A DNA stretch of 64,000 nt from Luteolibacter yonseiensis (GCF_016595465.1 NZ_JAENIK010000013.1:434001-498000); one strand, 5' to 3'; shown: positions 1 to 9,825, counted from the stretch's first letter. Notes: a model not told the origin generated them from the letters alone. Program-made: numbers and translations.

Positions 1-747
1 GGAAAGCTCCCCGGCGTCGCCCGTTGAAACTCCGGCCACCGGGATGGCGGCGGCGAACAGGCGGGGCTCGCTGCCCATGACGTGACAGGTGCCGTAGCCA
101 CCCATCGAATGCCCGATGATATAAATCCGCTTGGGATCGATCGGCAGATCCTTCACCAGCGCTTTCACGAGCTTGATCACCTGCTCCACCTGCCCGTCAT
201 TCCAGCCCCTTCCCTCGCCCGCCTCCGGTTGCGCGGACAACGGTGCGACGAGGATGCAGGGATTTGACGAATAATTCCCCGTCTTCGTGAAACTGTTCAT
301 CCACCCGGCCACCTGCCTGCCGTTCTCCTCATTCTTGCTCTTGCCGTGCAGGGCCAGCACAAGCGGGTATTTTTTCGCCGCATCAAGATCCTTCGCCCCA
401 TACAGGGCGTATTTCAAGCCGTCCCTTTCATCCAGCGCCCAGCTTCCGGTCAGAAGTTTCCCGAAAGGCCCCTCGACAGGCTTCGCCGCTGGCGAAGAAG
501 GAGCCGCCGGAGCCACCGCACCGGAAGACGGCTGGAGCGACACCCAGCTCTGATCCAGCACCGACAGGCGATCCAAGGGAACCGTGAAGGTGGAACCATC
601 CTTACGCTTCAGGGTCACCACGCGGCCATCCGACGAAACAAATTCCGCTTCCAGTTTCCTGCCATCATTGGACGCCCACTCGCGTGCCGCGGAAGTCCCC
701 AGACTTCCGAAACACAGCGATAGGGAAACCAGGAGACGAAGGATCAT
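1..747 (-). CDS. Secreted alpha/beta hydrolase (PHB-depolymerase / dienelactone-hydrolase-like), C-terminus cut off by the window
   Basis: The gene runs off the left edge; 249 codons from the ATG at 745-747 are visible. Residues 1-21 form a signal peptide ending near GTSAA. The next stretch (about 22-68: REWASNDGRKLEAEF to DRLSVLDQSW) resembles the SHD1-like N-terminal domain common on exported Verrucomicrobiota and Planctomycetes proteins. The hydrolase part follows, with LVLALHGKSKNEENG as the oxyanion region and the nucleophile elbow GHSMGG, giving Ser214 as nucleophile. The catalytic Asp and His would lie outside the window. Substrate is unknown; a carbohydrate esterase or peptidase is equally possible. 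It is transcribed away from tRNA-Lys. Confidence 0.85.
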   Translation of the reverse strand, partial: MILRLLVSLSLCFGSLGTSAAREWASNDGRKLEAEFVSSDGRVVTLKRKDGSTFTVPLDRLSVLDQSWVSLQPSSGAVAPAAPSSPAAKPVEGPFGKLLTGSWALDERDGLKYALYGAKDLDAAKKYPLVLALHGKSKNEENGRQVAGWMNSFTKTGNYSSNPCILVAPLSAQPEAGEGRGWNDGQVEQVIKLVKALVKDLPIDPKRIYIIGHSMGGYGTCHVMGSEPRLFAAAIPVAGVSTGDAGELS

Positions 748-897
748 CCTGAATAGCTACCAAAGCAGCCTCCCTGGCGTCAAGGGATCCGCGCCATGTC
801 CCTCCCGCCGTTTTCATGCGGTCCACTCCCTCGATTTCGGCGCGTCCACCATTTCGTCCGGGTAACGGAGAAATTCAAGATTCTCGTAAAAAACAGC

Positions 898-926
898 TTG
901 CCAACGGGGGGCTCCGTCCATACAAA
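898..926 (+). promoter_or_regulatory. Sigma70-type promoter of tRNA-Lys
   Basis: TTGCCA at 898-903 and TACAAA at 921-926 are separated by exactly 17 bases, about 27 bases before the first base of the tRNA. The -35 keeps TTG and the -10 keeps four of six consensus bases. The same TTGCCA hexamer recurs before serA. Confidence 0.6.
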
Positions 927-952
927 GCGCGCCCCCGCACAGGGGAATGAAG

Positions 953-1025
953 GCGAGGATAGCTCAGTTGGTAGAGCAGTTGGCTTTTAATCAATTGGTC
1001 CTGGGTTCGAGTCCCAGTCCTCGTA
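953..1025 (+). tRNA. tRNA-Lys (anticodon UUU)
   Basis: A full cloverleaf can be folded. The acceptor stem GCGAGGA pairs with TCCTCGT (first pair G:U), the D stem GCTC pairs with GAGC, the anticodon stem is at 979-983/991-995, and the T arm contains GGTTCGAGTCC. The loop CTTTTAA places the anticodon TTT at 986-988, reading AAA/AAG lysine codons. The discriminator base is A1025 and CCA is not encoded. Confidence 0.97.
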
Positions 1026-2031
1026 CTTCCTTCATCAAACCCACCGCCTGATGATTCAAAAACGGTGGTACGCGATCCGCCTCGATTCGGAGAACGGCGT
1101 TTGAATCAGACCCTCAGAGCTTCATTGTGAGAACTGTTCTTCCTTCCGATAACGACACCGTCTTGAGTGTGCCATTCTGATCGAATTCATCGCGTCCAAC
1201 TCGCTACCTGTTGGCATGCCCCCTTTGATTCACCCTGATGGCGCTGCCCATGGAGCACCTTCCGGCAATACGACGCAAGGTTTTGGGGACATTTTGAAAA
1301 AAATTTCAGACGCCTTTCCAAGGCCGCGCACCCGATGAGGAGCGCGGCGTTCAATCCCGTGCCAACCCGACGACCGTATCAGGCAACAGAAAATAGTCAT
1401 ATGACAATTCATTTCATTTGGAGATCACCGCATGATCATATCACCGGATCCCACCATCCCATCAGAATACCGCGGCGCACATAAAGTGCATGACACCACA
1501 CCCATATCTTCCAATCTAACAAGAAATCATATGTATTCATGATGAACACATCACTTCGAAAACCAGATTCCCGGCAAGATCACATCTTCGGCAAAAACAA
1601 GGACGAAGTCTGCCACCGCTCCTCCAACAGGCGATTTTTTCATCGGACCATCGCCGACCACACACTTCAGCCGGAACATCCTGTCATACCGACACGAAGC
1701 CATGAATCAGCCACTTTAACAACATTACCGCCATATTTGGAAGGCGATCAGGCCATTCATCCAGTCGTATCACTCCATAGGATCGCATCCTGAGCAGGCC
1801 CGGCGCGGGGAGGGTCATTTGTTAGAGCAAATCGCACGACAACAGTGCATGATGCACAGGACTTAAATGTCATTTGGACAACCTCACATGCTGTCAAACT
1901 GTTAGTAAAAAAACGTTTTCATTGCGGTTTTCGAATCCTCGAAAACCATAATGCCAACCTCGTTGGAAACACGTCACGTGCCCTGGTGAGAGCCCCCCCA
2001 TGCAACTAGAGTAAACACCCCTGAAACAAAC
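1026..2031. other. 1-kb stretch with no supportable gene
   Basis: Between tRNA-Lys and the PEP-CTERM gene the DNA is visibly more AT-rich than the coding regions. Short open frames exist on both strands (for example 1539-1793) but have no recognisable protein character. A small palindrome GTGCAT-g-ATGCAC lies at 1845-1857. The final part must contain the promoter and leader of the gene starting at 2032, though I cannot pick convincing hexamers. Confidence 0.5.
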
Positions 2032-2736
2032 GTGAAAAACATCGCCTATCCCCTGATATTGACAGCCGCATTGATCAGCGCCGCCCCCGCGGCCACCCTG
2101 ATCCAGACAAAAAGCTTCGCCTTCCTGCCGGACGACAGCCAGGATCTGACCTACAACAAGTTCGACACTTCTCTCGGAAGCCTCATCAGCGTGTCCGTGA
2201 GCGTCACCCTGAACAAGACGGGGGGACAGTTCGAAGTCGACAACGACTCCACCACCGCGGGAACCATCACGCTCGAGCACAACGTGATCGGCGGCCTCTC
2301 GGTCGTTTCCGGCGATGTCGGGTTGCTCCGCGACGACCTGACGGCCATCGGATCGAACGGATCGCTCACGGCATCCAGCGTGATGCCGGCCCGCGAGGTG
2401 TTCGGCACCTCAGGTGACGATACCGACACCTTCGACGCCACCGGACAAAGCGACTACGTCCGCTTCAACCCCGCGGACGCTTCGGTCAGCGACTCGGGAA
2501 CGATCGCCTCCTTCGCACAGTCCGCGTTCGAAGGCACGGGAACCTTCGTTCTGAGGGCGAACGCGCTGCAAAGCGTCAACGTGACGGGCTTGGGAGGTCT
2601 CCAACAGGCGATCACCGTGGCGAACGTGTCCGGAGAGGTCACGGTAACCTACAACTACATGCCGATTCCAGAACCAGCATCGGCCCTGCTGGGAGGAATC
2701 GGATGCCTCCTCCTTCTCCGCCGCCCCCGCCGCTGA
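2032..2736 (+). CDS. Choice-of-anchor E domain PEP-CTERM protein
   Basis: This 234-residue exported protein starts at a GTG and has a signal peptide (MKNIAYPLILTAALISAAPAA). The body resembles the choice-of-anchor E family (residues about 25-200, including SFAFLPDDSQDLTYNKF and VTLNKTGGQFEVDND), a beta-rich surface domain of unknown function. The C-terminus is a textbook PEP-CTERM signal: IPEPASALLGG, a hydrophobic stretch and a terminal RRPRR. Exosortase would remove this tail and transfer the protein to the envelope. No exosortase gene lies in the window. A strong hairpin follows the stop. Confidence 0.92.
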   Translation: MKNIAYPLILTAALISAAPAATLIQTKSFAFLPDDSQDLTYNKFDTSLGSLISVSVSVTLNKTGGQFEVDNDSTTAGTITLEHNVIGGLSVVSGDVGLLRDDLTAIGSNGSLTASSVMPAREVFGTSGDDTDTFDATGQSDYVRFNPADASVSDSGTIASFAQSAFEGTGTFVLRANALQSVNVTGLGGLQQAITVANVSGEVTVTYNYMPIPEPASALLGGIGCLLLLRRPRR

Positions 2737-2766
2737 AAACCGCTGTCGGGATCCTCAAAACACAGG

Positions 2767-2796
2767 AAGCCTTCCATCACAGGATGGGAGGCTTTC
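2767..2796 (+). terminator. Intrinsic terminator of the PEP-CTERM gene
   Basis: A 12-bp stem (2767-2778 with 2783-2794, one G:T pair) encloses the tetraloop acag and is followed by a short T run, 30 bases after the stop at 2736. Confidence 0.75.
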
Positions 2797-2958
2797 TGCC
2801 TGAATGGGATCCGGCCGCAGCGTGCTTTCCAGAGATCGGCGGAGCGGCACGCAAAGGGTCATGTGACAATGTGGCAATACCGTCCTTTCCCGCCCACCCG
2901 TCATTGACCGATCAAAATCGGCATGATATGGGATGCCCGCATCTCTCCCCTTAGTTCA

Positions 2959-3147
2959 ATGTCTTCTTATTTCAGGCCATGCCTCCGCTGCGGACGCGGT
3001 ATCGTCCAAGGCGTTACAAAGTGCCCTCATTGCGGCAAGTCGAATGGCCTGCTGTCCAAGTGGCTCACGATCGCCCGATTTTTTGTGCGGCGAAAGCAAC
3101 GACGGTCGCGTGGCAGCCTGACGAACTCTCCCGAAGGAACGGAGTGA
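2959..3147 (+). CDS. Small zinc-ribbon protein
   Basis: This is a 62-residue protein starting MSSYFRPCLRCGRGI. Two CxxC knuckles (CLRC at 8-11 and CPHC downstream) form a typical double zinc-ribbon spaced for one Zn2+, followed by a basic tail (RRKQRRSR). The in-frame ATG at 2923 would add twelve residues with no domain content, so I prefer 2959, where the ribbon begins. It converges on the SNF2 gene with a 22-base gap. Its role is unknown; such ribbons usually bind nucleic acid or a protein partner. Confidence 0.6.
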   Translation: MSSYFRPCLRCGRGIVQGVTKCPHCGKSNGLLSKWLTIARFFVRRKQRRSRGSLTNSPEGTE

Positions 3148-3169
3148 ATGAATATTCCGGAGGTGCCCG

Positions 3170-6100
3170 TCACCCGAGCATCGATTCCAGTTCGTCCATA
3201 CTCCATCCTGCGGCGTCGCCCGTGCCATTTTCATCGATGGCCGAGGCAAGCTCGCGTTTCTTCGCCTGGAGGCGGACAACCTTCTCCTCGACCGTACCCC
3301 GGGTGAGCAAGCGGTAAACCGTCACCGGGCGGGTCTGCCCGATCCGGTGGGCACGATCGGTCGCCTGGGCTTCCGCAGCCGGATTCCACCATGGGTCGAA
3401 GTGAACGACCGTATCCGCCGCCGTAAGATTCAAGCCATACCCGCCGGCCTTGAGACTGATGAGGAAGACAGGCGGGCCATCCGGCTGCTGGAACCGGTCG
3501 ACCAGTTGCTGGCGGTTCCGGGTCCGGCCGTCGAGCCGCAGGCAGTCCCAACCTCGCTCGGAAACGCATTTTTCTATCTCCTGCAGTTGGGTCTGGAATT
3601 GGCTGAAGACGAGCATCCGGTGGTTGCCGTTAACAGCTTCTTCGATCAGTTCCAGCAAACGGCTGAGCTTGGCCGAACGCCGGGGAACCAGCAACTGGTT
3701 GAATCGATCGTTTTTGAGCAGCGCCAGATCGCAGCACGTCTGCCGCAGGCGGAGCAACGCGGTGAGCATCTGCATCCGAGCGGCCCCCTTGTTGCCCGAA
3801 TCCGCGACGGCATCGACACGCTTGCGCCCCTCGACCAGCAACTCTTTGTAAACCCCCTGTTGGTCCGGGCTCAGATCGCAGAACTCGTCAATGAAGAGCT
3901 TCGAAGGCAGTTCGGGAGCGACCTCCTCCTTCGTCCGACGTAGCAGGAAGGGTGAAATCTTCAGCCGGAGCCGCTCGATGACCGCACCAGAAGATTCACC
4001 AACAAGAAGCGGCTGCTCGTAACGATCCTTGAAATCCTCGCGGCTCCCCAGCCAACCCGGCTGTACGAAGCGGAAGATGGACCACAGGTCTTTGACGCCG
4101 TTTTCGATCGGCGTCCCTGTCAAAGCGACCCTGCTGGTGGCGCTGAGTTTTGAGATCGCCTTGGCGTGATCCGTGTCCGGATTTCTCATCAAGCTGGCTT
4201 CATCCACCACCACGGCACGATACTCCCGTTTCAAATGATAAGCCAGATCCCTCGGCAGCGTACCGTAGCTGGTAAGGATCACATCGCCGGATTGAACCCG
4301 CTCACGCTCCGCATCCCGACCCGCCCCATGCAGGATTCTCACCTTCCTCGCCGGAGCAAACTTCCCAAATTCCGCACGCCAGTTGCCAAGCAGCGAGGCC
4401 GTCGCGACCACCATTACAACACCTGAATCATTCGTTCCATCCTGAAACAATCGCTCAATTAAAGCGATTGTTTGAACCGTCTTTCCCAACCCCATGTCAT
4501 CCGCGAGGAGCGCGCCACCGAAGCGCCGGACGCGATCGTGCATCCAACCGGCTCCATGCGTTTGATACGCCCGTAATTCAGCCCGCAATGTCGCAGGAAA
4601 ATCGAATGAAAAATTGTCCCCTCCATTATTATCATTCTGAGCCTTGTTGATTTTATTACGGATTTCACGAATCAGCTCACCGGAGCGCGCCGACGCGATG
4701 AAACGACCGTTTTCCTGCCGCAAATCCATGTCAGAAAACAGAGGGTCGATTACATTCGCAATATCGTCTGAAACGATCAGACGACGTTCGCCCGCCTGCT
4801 TTGTTCCCGCGCCCGCACGCAGCAAACGGCGCACCTCCCCAGCGGGAATCGAAACGCCATCAGTTGTTTGAAACGACAAATCAAAACTCAGCCAATCCTC
4901 ACCTGAGCCCAGGATCTCGATCTTCGGTGAAACGATGGCCACCTGCTTCTGCACGTGATTGAAACGCTCCCCTTCCGTGACCGTCCACTCGCTCCGCAGG
5001 CGGGGAAGTGTCTTGGTGAGAAAGTCGAGAATCGCAGGCTCCCCCTTCATCACCCAACGACCGCTTGAAAAATTCTCCACCGCGAATCCGGCTTTCATCA
5101 TGCGGCTGGCCGCTTGCTCTTCCTTCACCAGATCGCGGACTTCGCACTGATCGGCGATGAGTCTGGGCAGCCCATTCACTTTTCCCAAACCCGGCGGCAC
5201 CGGTTCCGCATTGCCATAACCTACGGATAACTGAGCCTCCAAATGCTGGAGCGACCCCTCCAACAAAAGATTGAAATGAGCGTTAGCGGGAATGAAATGG
5301 AGCTGGTTCAACCAAGATCCTTCCGGAAAATGAAGCCACTCCTGCCATGAGTCGAGGTGGTTGAAAAACCGTTGAATGGGGATTTCCACTGATTTTCCGC
5401 GAGCCAGATCGGAGAAGGCTGTGGCGAGATCCGACGGCAGGCTTCCCTCGCCCACTCTCGTCACGGAGCTTTCCGTGATCTGCCAGAAGGAGCCTCCGAT
5501 CTCGGTCCAAGTGCCCGCCGCCGGGTCCGGCACGAGATGGATCTGATCCCCCCGATGGTCGGCGGAGATGAGTTGGAGCCGTTCACCGGAACGAATCTGG
5601 ATGACAAGCCTGTCCTTCCCTGCCGCCAGGCGGGGATGCTCTGCGATGGATTCGAGGAAAGCCGGCACACGCGGGCCGTCCAGGTTCAGGCTGAGGATCG
5701 GTTTCTGAGCGACGCCTTCCTTGCCTAACCATGCGTTCAGCCGGTCGTCCGCCGGAGAAATTTCCTCGCCTGCCGCGGTGGCGAGGGTGGCGGCGAATTT
5801 TCCACGAGCCAGGGCTTCCCGCCAGTTGAGAGGTAGCAGGATCTGCCAAGGCACGGAGGCTGCGGGTGGCGAGGCCGCTGACTTTTGAACACTCGTTTGA
5901 ACCGGCTTGACCGGAGCGGCAGGCTTCAGGGTCGCCAGACCGGTGGCGACGGCGTGCGCACAGAAGGAACCGGAGCGCTGGTTGTCCGAGCACGGGCATG
6001 TCGTGTCGAGATAGGTCGGGGATTTCACGATGACGCTGACCTTCATCAGCCGCTTGCCCATGCGGACCGTCCCCTGCCAGCCGTTGCCGCCGGCCTTCAC

Positions 6101-6196
6101 GTCCACCACCATCCCGCTGTCGAGCAGGGATTTTCCTTCCTTGAACGCCTGCCAGGCGGCCGCCTTCCTCAGTATTTCTTCCGTCCACGCGATCAT
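3170..6196 (-). CDS. SWIM zinc finger / SNF2-family DEAD-like helicase
   Basis: The 1008-residue protein has three parts. A SWIM-type finger lies near the N-terminus (Cys67, Cys69, Cys79, His81). A long middle region of about 430 residues is typical of bacterial SNF2 proteins. The C-terminal two-lobe Swi2/Snf2 motor has Walker A GLGKT at 569-573, motif II DEAS at 665-668, motif III LTGTPIEN, and motifs V/VI with the diagnostic DPWWNP and DRAHRIGQ. Members are ATP-dependent dsDNA translocases that remodel protein-DNA or RNA-polymerase complexes (RapA-like). Motif II ends in Ser rather than the usual His or Gln. The start is the first Met and a SWIM domain follows it directly. Confidence 0.95.
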   Translation of the reverse strand: MIAWTEEILRKAAAWQAFKEGKSLLDSGMVVDVKAGGNGWQGTVRMGKRLMKVSVIVKSPTYLDTTCPCSDNQRSGSFCAHAVATGLATLKPAAPVKPVQTSVQKSAASPPAASVPWQILLPLNWREALARGKFAATLATAAGEEISPADDRLNAWLGKEGVAQKPILSLNLDGPRVPAFLESIAEHPRLAAGKDRLVIQIRSGERLQLISADHRGDQIHLVPDPAAGTWTEIGGSFWQITESSVTRVGEGSLPSDLATAFSDLARGKSVEIPIQRFFNHLDSWQEWLHFPEGSWLNQLHFIPANAHFNLLLEGSLQHLEAQLSVGYGNAEPVPPGLGKVNGLPRLIADQCEVRDLVKEEQAASRMMKAGFAVENFSSGRWVMKGEPAILDFLTKTLPRLRSEWTVTEGERFNHVQKQVAIVSPKIEILGSGEDWLSFDLSFQTTDGVSIPAGEVRRLLRAGAGTKQAGERRLIVSDDIANVIDPLFSDMDLRQENGRFIASARSGELIREIRNKINKAQNDNNGGDNFSFDFPATLRAELRAYQTHGAGWMHDRVRRFGGALLADDMGLGKTVQTIALIERLFQDGTNDSGVVMVVATASLLGNWRAEFGKFAPARKVRILHGAGRDAERERVQSGDVILTSYGTLPRDLAYHLKREYRAVVVDEASLMRNPDTDHAKAISKLSATSRVALTGTPIENGVKDLWSIFRFVQPGWLGSREDFKDRYEQPLLVGESSGAVIERLRLKISPFLLRRTKEEVAPELPSKLFIDEFCDLSPDQQGVYKELLVEGRKRVDAVADSGNKGAARMQMLTALLRLRQTCCDLALLKNDRFNQLLVPRRSAKLSRLLELIEEAVNGNHRMLVFSQFQTQLQEIEKCVSERGWDCLRLDGRTRNRQQLVDRFQQPDGPPVFLISLKAGGYGLNLTAADTVVHFDPWWNPAAEAQATDRAHRIGQTRPVTVYRLLTRGTVEEKVVRLQAKKRELASAIDENGTGDAAGWSMDELESMLG

Positions 6197-6274
6197 TGCG
6201 GGCGGAGTGTCCCCCGATCCGGCCCAAGGTCAAGGAATGGCGGTCGCACCGGCCCCGTGCGGGTGGGCCGTTCA

Positions 6275-6808
6275 TTATTGGACCTGGATCGCGGTGGCGT
6301 TCACGACGAGCGAATCCGGAGAGGATCCTTCGGCGACCTTGCCGGTCACCGTGACGGTTCCGAGCTTTTTCAAGCCGTTCACCCCTTCGATCTCCTGCTT
6401 CAGGACGCGGCCATCCGCACCGACCACCTGGACCGTCGCGAGCGCCACGAGTTTTTCCTCCTTCGTGTTGCAACAGCTGTCCCAAGGTGTTTCACACTTG
6501 TCATCGGGATTCTCGTTGCAAGCCTTCAGGATGGTTGGGTCACCCAAGGTGAATGCGGCCCGCCCGCCGACGAAAGGGGATTCCGTGCCGATGACACGGC
6601 CTGACAACGTGACCTCGTCGCCCGGTTTCGCGGTGGTGCGGGCGATGTGGATCAGCTTCGCCTCCCCTTTCGGACTGGCGGCGAAAACCGCTTGAAGTTC
6701 GGAGCTTGGGGCGCTGGCGGAGGCTGTCGTGGCCGGGGTGGTGGTTTCCTTCTCCCCGCAGGAGACGAGCAGGCAGGATGCGGCGAGGATGAGATGGAGC
6801 GGTTTCAT
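6275..6808 (-). CDS. Cys-rich lipoprotein, last gene of the ABC export operon
   Basis: A 177-residue lipoprotein with lipobox LVSC (Cys17). After a Thr/Ala/Ser-rich linker comes a domain of roughly 120 residues with alternating beta-type segments (KPGDEVTLSGRVIG, TVTVTGKV), which looks OB-fold-like by eye. Inserted in it is a cysteine loop, with Cys97, Cys105 and the pair Cys112/Cys113 around NPDDKCETPWD. The start is 32 bases downstream of the permease stop, so it is probably co-transcribed. I do not recognise a named function. The cysteines could be disulfides or a metal site. Confidence 0.8.
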   Translation of the reverse strand: MKPLHLILAASCLLVSCGEKETTTPATTASASAPSSELQAVFAASPKGEAKLIHIARTTAKPGDEVTLSGRVIGTESPFVGGRAAFTLGDPTILKACNENPDDKCETPWDSCCNTKEEKLVALATVQVVGADGRVLKQEIEGVNGLKKLGTVTVTGKVAEGSSPDSLVVNATAIQVQ

Positions 6809-6839
6809 GGTGTTGGTTACGGTTTGGTTCGTGTGATTT

Positions 6840-7991
6840 TCAGGAAGAACGGAGAGCGGTGGGAAGCGCTGGTTTCAGGCAGCGGATGGCCGGAGGAAGC
6901 GTGCCGACCAAACCGAGGAGGACTCCGGTGGCAATGCCCGTCAGTGCGACCGCTGGACTGATTTCCAAAGTGAAGGCACCGATGGAAAAAGGAATCGTCA
7001 GGCCATCCAGCAGCAGCAGGGCGATGACGGAAGCCACCAGCGTGCCGATCAGACATGCCAGCGTGCTCTCCTGGATCAGGCTCAGGAGCAGGGACCCTTT
7101 CCCGAACCCGATGGCCTGGAGGGTCGCCATCTCCCGCACCCGCGAGGCGAAGGCGGCGTAAAGCGTGTTGATTCCCCCGAACAACGCCCCCGCCGCGATC
7201 AGGCCGGCGGTGATCCATGTCATGGCCCGCAACGGTTTGAAAAATGCCGTCAACCGGGCATAGTAGTCGCTTTCCTTGAGAGCGCTGAGTTCCAGATCCA
7301 GCCGCTGCTTGGTGAAAAGCTCCGCTTCCTCGAAATCCGCCGGGTTGTCCAAACGGATGGCGATGCAGGAGACGGTATCGCGTTTGGCAAGCACCCGCAG
7401 ATCCCCGAGGGTGGCCCACACTTCGGATTCCAGCACGGTGCCCGGTGCGGCGAATATGCCCGAGACCCTCATCTTCTGGCCGTCGAGCTCCACCCCGGTG
7501 CCGGTTTTCAGGGCCTCCTCCGGCATCCCGAGTTTCCGCCAGGCGAGCTCTCCCACCATGATCTCCCCTGCGGCGGGGAAATTTCCCTCGATCACCCGCA
7601 CCTCCGGGTGGACGCGCAGCGCCTGGTGGGTCACACCACGGAACAAGGCCTGGCCCCGGCGGCCATCATCCAAAGTCAGGTAGTTCATGTAATGGATTTC
7701 GCTGGAAACCGCGCGCACTCCCAGATGTTGGGAAATGCCGGGCACCCCGGCCTCCGCGATGCCGGCGGTCCTGTCCGCCACCTCGCTGCGCTGGATGCTT
7801 TCCTCGGAACCGGCCCCGATGAGGATGACATTGTGCGGCGAGCCGGAAGCGGAGAGCACCCGCTTCATGCCCGTGTTCACCGCGACGGCGGTCATGACGA
7901 GCAGGACGACCAGCGCGCTTCCGCCGATGGTTTGCGCGAGGCGCGTCTTTGATCGGAAAAGATTCCGGATGGCATAGGTGAATGGTAGCAT
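6840..7991 (-). CDS. ABC transporter permease, FtsX/MacB type (second permease)
   Basis: The 383-residue permease starts MLPFTYAIRNLFRSKTR; the ATG at 7989-7991 is preferred because it follows the previous stop by five bases, whereas earlier starts lie inside that gene. The order is a cytoplasmic N-terminus, TM1 (about 20-42), a large periplasmic MacB-type core domain, then three TMs in the last 130 residues. Each permease of the pair contributes half of a heterodimeric channel fed by the ATPase at 9142-9825. Type VII ABC systems of this kind move lipoproteins, peptides or drugs from the periplasmic side rather than across the inner membrane. Confidence 0.9.
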   Translation of the reverse strand: MLPFTYAIRNLFRSKTRLAQTIGGSALVVLLVMTAVAVNTGMKRVLSASGSPHNVILIGAGSEESIQRSEVADRTAGIAEAGVPGISQHLGVRAVSSEIHYMNYLTLDDGRRGQALFRGVTHQALRVHPEVRVIEGNFPAAGEIMVGELAWRKLGMPEEALKTGTGVELDGQKMRVSGIFAAPGTVLESEVWATLGDLRVLAKRDTVSCIAIRLDNPADFEEAELFTKQRLDLELSALKESDYYARLTAFFKPLRAMTWITAGLIAAGALFGGINTLYAAFASRVREMATLQAIGFGKGSLLLSLIQESTLACLIGTLVASVIALLLLDGLTIPFSIGAFTLEISPAVALTGIATGVLLGLVGTLPPAIRCLKPALPTALRSS

Positions 7992-7996
7992 TCCGG

Positions 7997-9145
7997 TCAG
8001 TTGCGTAGGTTTTTGACAATGGGCTGGCTCATGGCCTGCCACGCGGGCCAGAGGGATGCGAAGATCCCCAATGCCAGTGCGGCGGAGATGCCGGCGACGA
8101 CGACAAAGGCGTCCGGCTGGATGGCCAGCGTCTGCCCTTCATTCCCGAGCGTGAAGCTCTGCCACTTGAGGAATCCCGAGGCCAGACCGACGCCGGCGAA
8201 TCCGCCGATGAGTCCCAGCATCCCGCCCTCCCCCAAAACCAGGGTGCCGATGGCCCTGCCCGGATAACCCAATGTGCGGAGCACCGCGTTTTCCTTCACC
8301 CGTCCCCGCACGATGAGGAGCAGGGAATTGGCGACAAGGGCACCCACGGCCACGACGGCACCGAAGCCGAGCCAGCGGGTGAAACCGATCAGCTCGATCA
8401 ACTCGGCGGCCGTTTCCGCGAAGAAAGCCTTCTCTGGCCGCGTGTCGGTTGGCGCCTGGTCGGAATGGAACCGCTCGTCGATGGCTTTTGAAACGGGTTT
8501 CAGGTCCTTCGAGGAATCCACGCGGACATTGAACTGCGTGACCACTCCGAGCCCCGTCTTCGACGCCTGCTGGAGAAACGGCAGTTTCACATACGCCACG
8601 TTGTTGTCCTGGGCGAAGGGAGAGCGGATGATGCCGGACACCGTGACGGCCACCCCCGCGGCATCGAAACGATCACCGGGTTTCAATCCCCTCCGGGCGG
8701 CGAAAACCTCGCCCAACAGGGCGCCGTCATCCCGGTCACTCCATGCCTCCTCGCTGCCGCCGACGATTTTGATTTCCGGAGCGAATTTTTTCAGCAGGCC
8801 GTCCGGCACACCACGGAAGGTGATGACGTCGAGGGATGCGCCGCAATTGTTGACGACGATCTGCACCGGCACCACCTCCCGCACCCCCGGGATGCGGCGG
8901 ATCTCATCCGCGTAATGTTCCGGCAGGCGGCTGGTCGAGGGGCAGTAGCGGTTCTGGCGGTAGACCACCAGAGTGGTATCCGCCGCCGTCGCCTCCGTGG
9001 CCTTTGCAAGCGATCGCTGGAGGGTTTCCACGGCCGTGAACAAAAACATGCCGGACGCCACCCCGAGGACGGTGAGCACAGAACGCACCCGGTGGCGGGT
9101 CAGTTGGATCCACGACAGGCGCAACAGATTCAGGAACGCTCTCAT
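7997..9145 (-). CDS. ABC transporter permease, FtsX/MacB type (first permease)
   Basis: The 382-residue protein starts [24 protein letters not shown]1 is at about 22-42, followed by a periplasmic core domain, with three C-terminal TMs (GAVVAVGALVANSLLL, GGMLGLIGGFAGVGL, VVVAGISAALALGIF). Its ATG overlaps the stop of the upstream ATPase gene by four bases (ATGA), a sign of translational coupling. It is a paralogue of the next gene, which suggests a heterodimeric Lol-type assembly rather than a MacB homodimer. The periplasmic region contains a Cys pair (Cys at RYCPS and NNCGAS). Confidence 0.9.
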   Translation of the reverse strand: MRAFLNLLRLSWIQLTRHRVRSVLTVLGVASGMFLFTAVETLQRSLAKATEATAADTTLVVYRQNRYCPSTSRLPEHYADEIRRIPGVREVVPVQIVVNNCGASLDVITFRGVPDGLLKKFAPEIKIVGGSEEAWSDRDDGALLGEVFAARRGLKPGDRFDAAGVAVTVSGIIRSPFAQDNNVAYVKLPFLQQASKTGLGVVTQFNVRVDSSKDLKPVSKAIDERFHSDQAPTDTRPEKAFFAETAAELIELIGFTRWLGFGAVVAVGALVANSLLLIVRGRVKENAVLRTLGYPGRAIGTLVLGEGGMLGLIGGFAGVGLASGFLKWQSFTLGNEGQTLAIQPDAFVVVAGISAALALGIFASLWPAWQAMSQPIVKNLRN

Positions 9146-9825
9146 GACTGTTCGAGGAGTTGGCCTTTCTCAAGGTGGAGCGTGCGGTCCGCGGCGGCGG
9201 CGGCTCGCGGGTCGTGGGTGACCATGACGATGGTCTTGCCAAGGTCGCGGGTGAGCGCGCGCAGCAGATCGAGGATTTTCGTCGCGGAATCGCGGTCCAG
9301 GTCGCCGGTGGGTTCGTCCGCGACCAGCAGCGGCGGATCCGCGACCAGGGCGCGCGCGATGGCCACGCGTTGCTCCTGCCCGCCGGACAGTTCGCCCGGC
9401 GTGTGGTGCATGCGGTCCTCGAGGCCGACGAGCGTGAGCGCGGTTTCCACCCGCTCCCGGCGCTCTTTTTTCGAGAGCGTGCCGAGCAGCAGCGGCAGTT
9501 CGACATTTTCAAACGCGGTCAACACCGGAACCAGGTGATACAATTGGAAAATGTAGCCCACGTGCCCGGCCCGCCACCGGGTCAGGTCGCGCTGCGAGAG
9601 TTTCGCCAGTTCGCTTCCGGCGATCACCAGCGATCCCGCCGTCGGCGAATCAATGCCGGAAAGCAGGTTCAGCAGGGTTGTTTTTCCCGAACCGGAAGGC
9701 CCCATCAGGGCGAGGAACTCGCCCTTCGGCACGTCCAGATCAAGGGCTTCGAGAGGAGTCACCACGGTGCTGCCCTTGCGGTAGCTCTTGGAGACTCCAC
9801 GGCATTGGATCATTGTTTCACTCAT
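9142..9825 (-). CDS. ABC transporter ATP-binding protein (LolD/MacB family)
   Basis: A 227-residue nucleotide-binding subunit. It shows Walker A GPSGSGKT (42-49), a Q-loop at [10 protein letters not shown], the signature [15 protein letters not shown], Walker [13 protein letters not shown] and an H-loop THD. The LVP following the Q-loop and the PTGDLD Walker B are typical of the MacB/LolD branch. The start at 9825 (MSETMIQ) overlaps the stop of the membrane-fusion gene by four bases, so the export genes are translationally coupled. It powers the two permeases encoded immediately downstream. Confidence 0.95.
   Translation of the reverse strand: MSETMIQCRGVSKSYRKGSTVVTPLEALDLDVPKGEFLALMGPSGSGKTTLLNLLSGIDSPTAGSLVIAGSELAKLSQRDLTRWRAGHVGYIFQLYHLVPVLTAFENVELPLLLGTLSKKERRERVETALTLVGLEDRMHHTPGELSGGQEQRVAIARALVADPPLLVADEPTGDLDRDSATKILDLLRALTRDLGKTIVMVTHDPRAAAAADRTLHLEKGQLLEQS

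Noticed and set aside
1539-1793. 84-codon open frame in the 1-kb gap after tRNA-Lys
   Set aside because: Composition is not protein-like, with no domain, signal peptide or start context.
1845-1857. GTGCAT-g-ATGCAC palindrome
   Set aside because: Too short and not linked to a defined promoter to be claimed as an operator.
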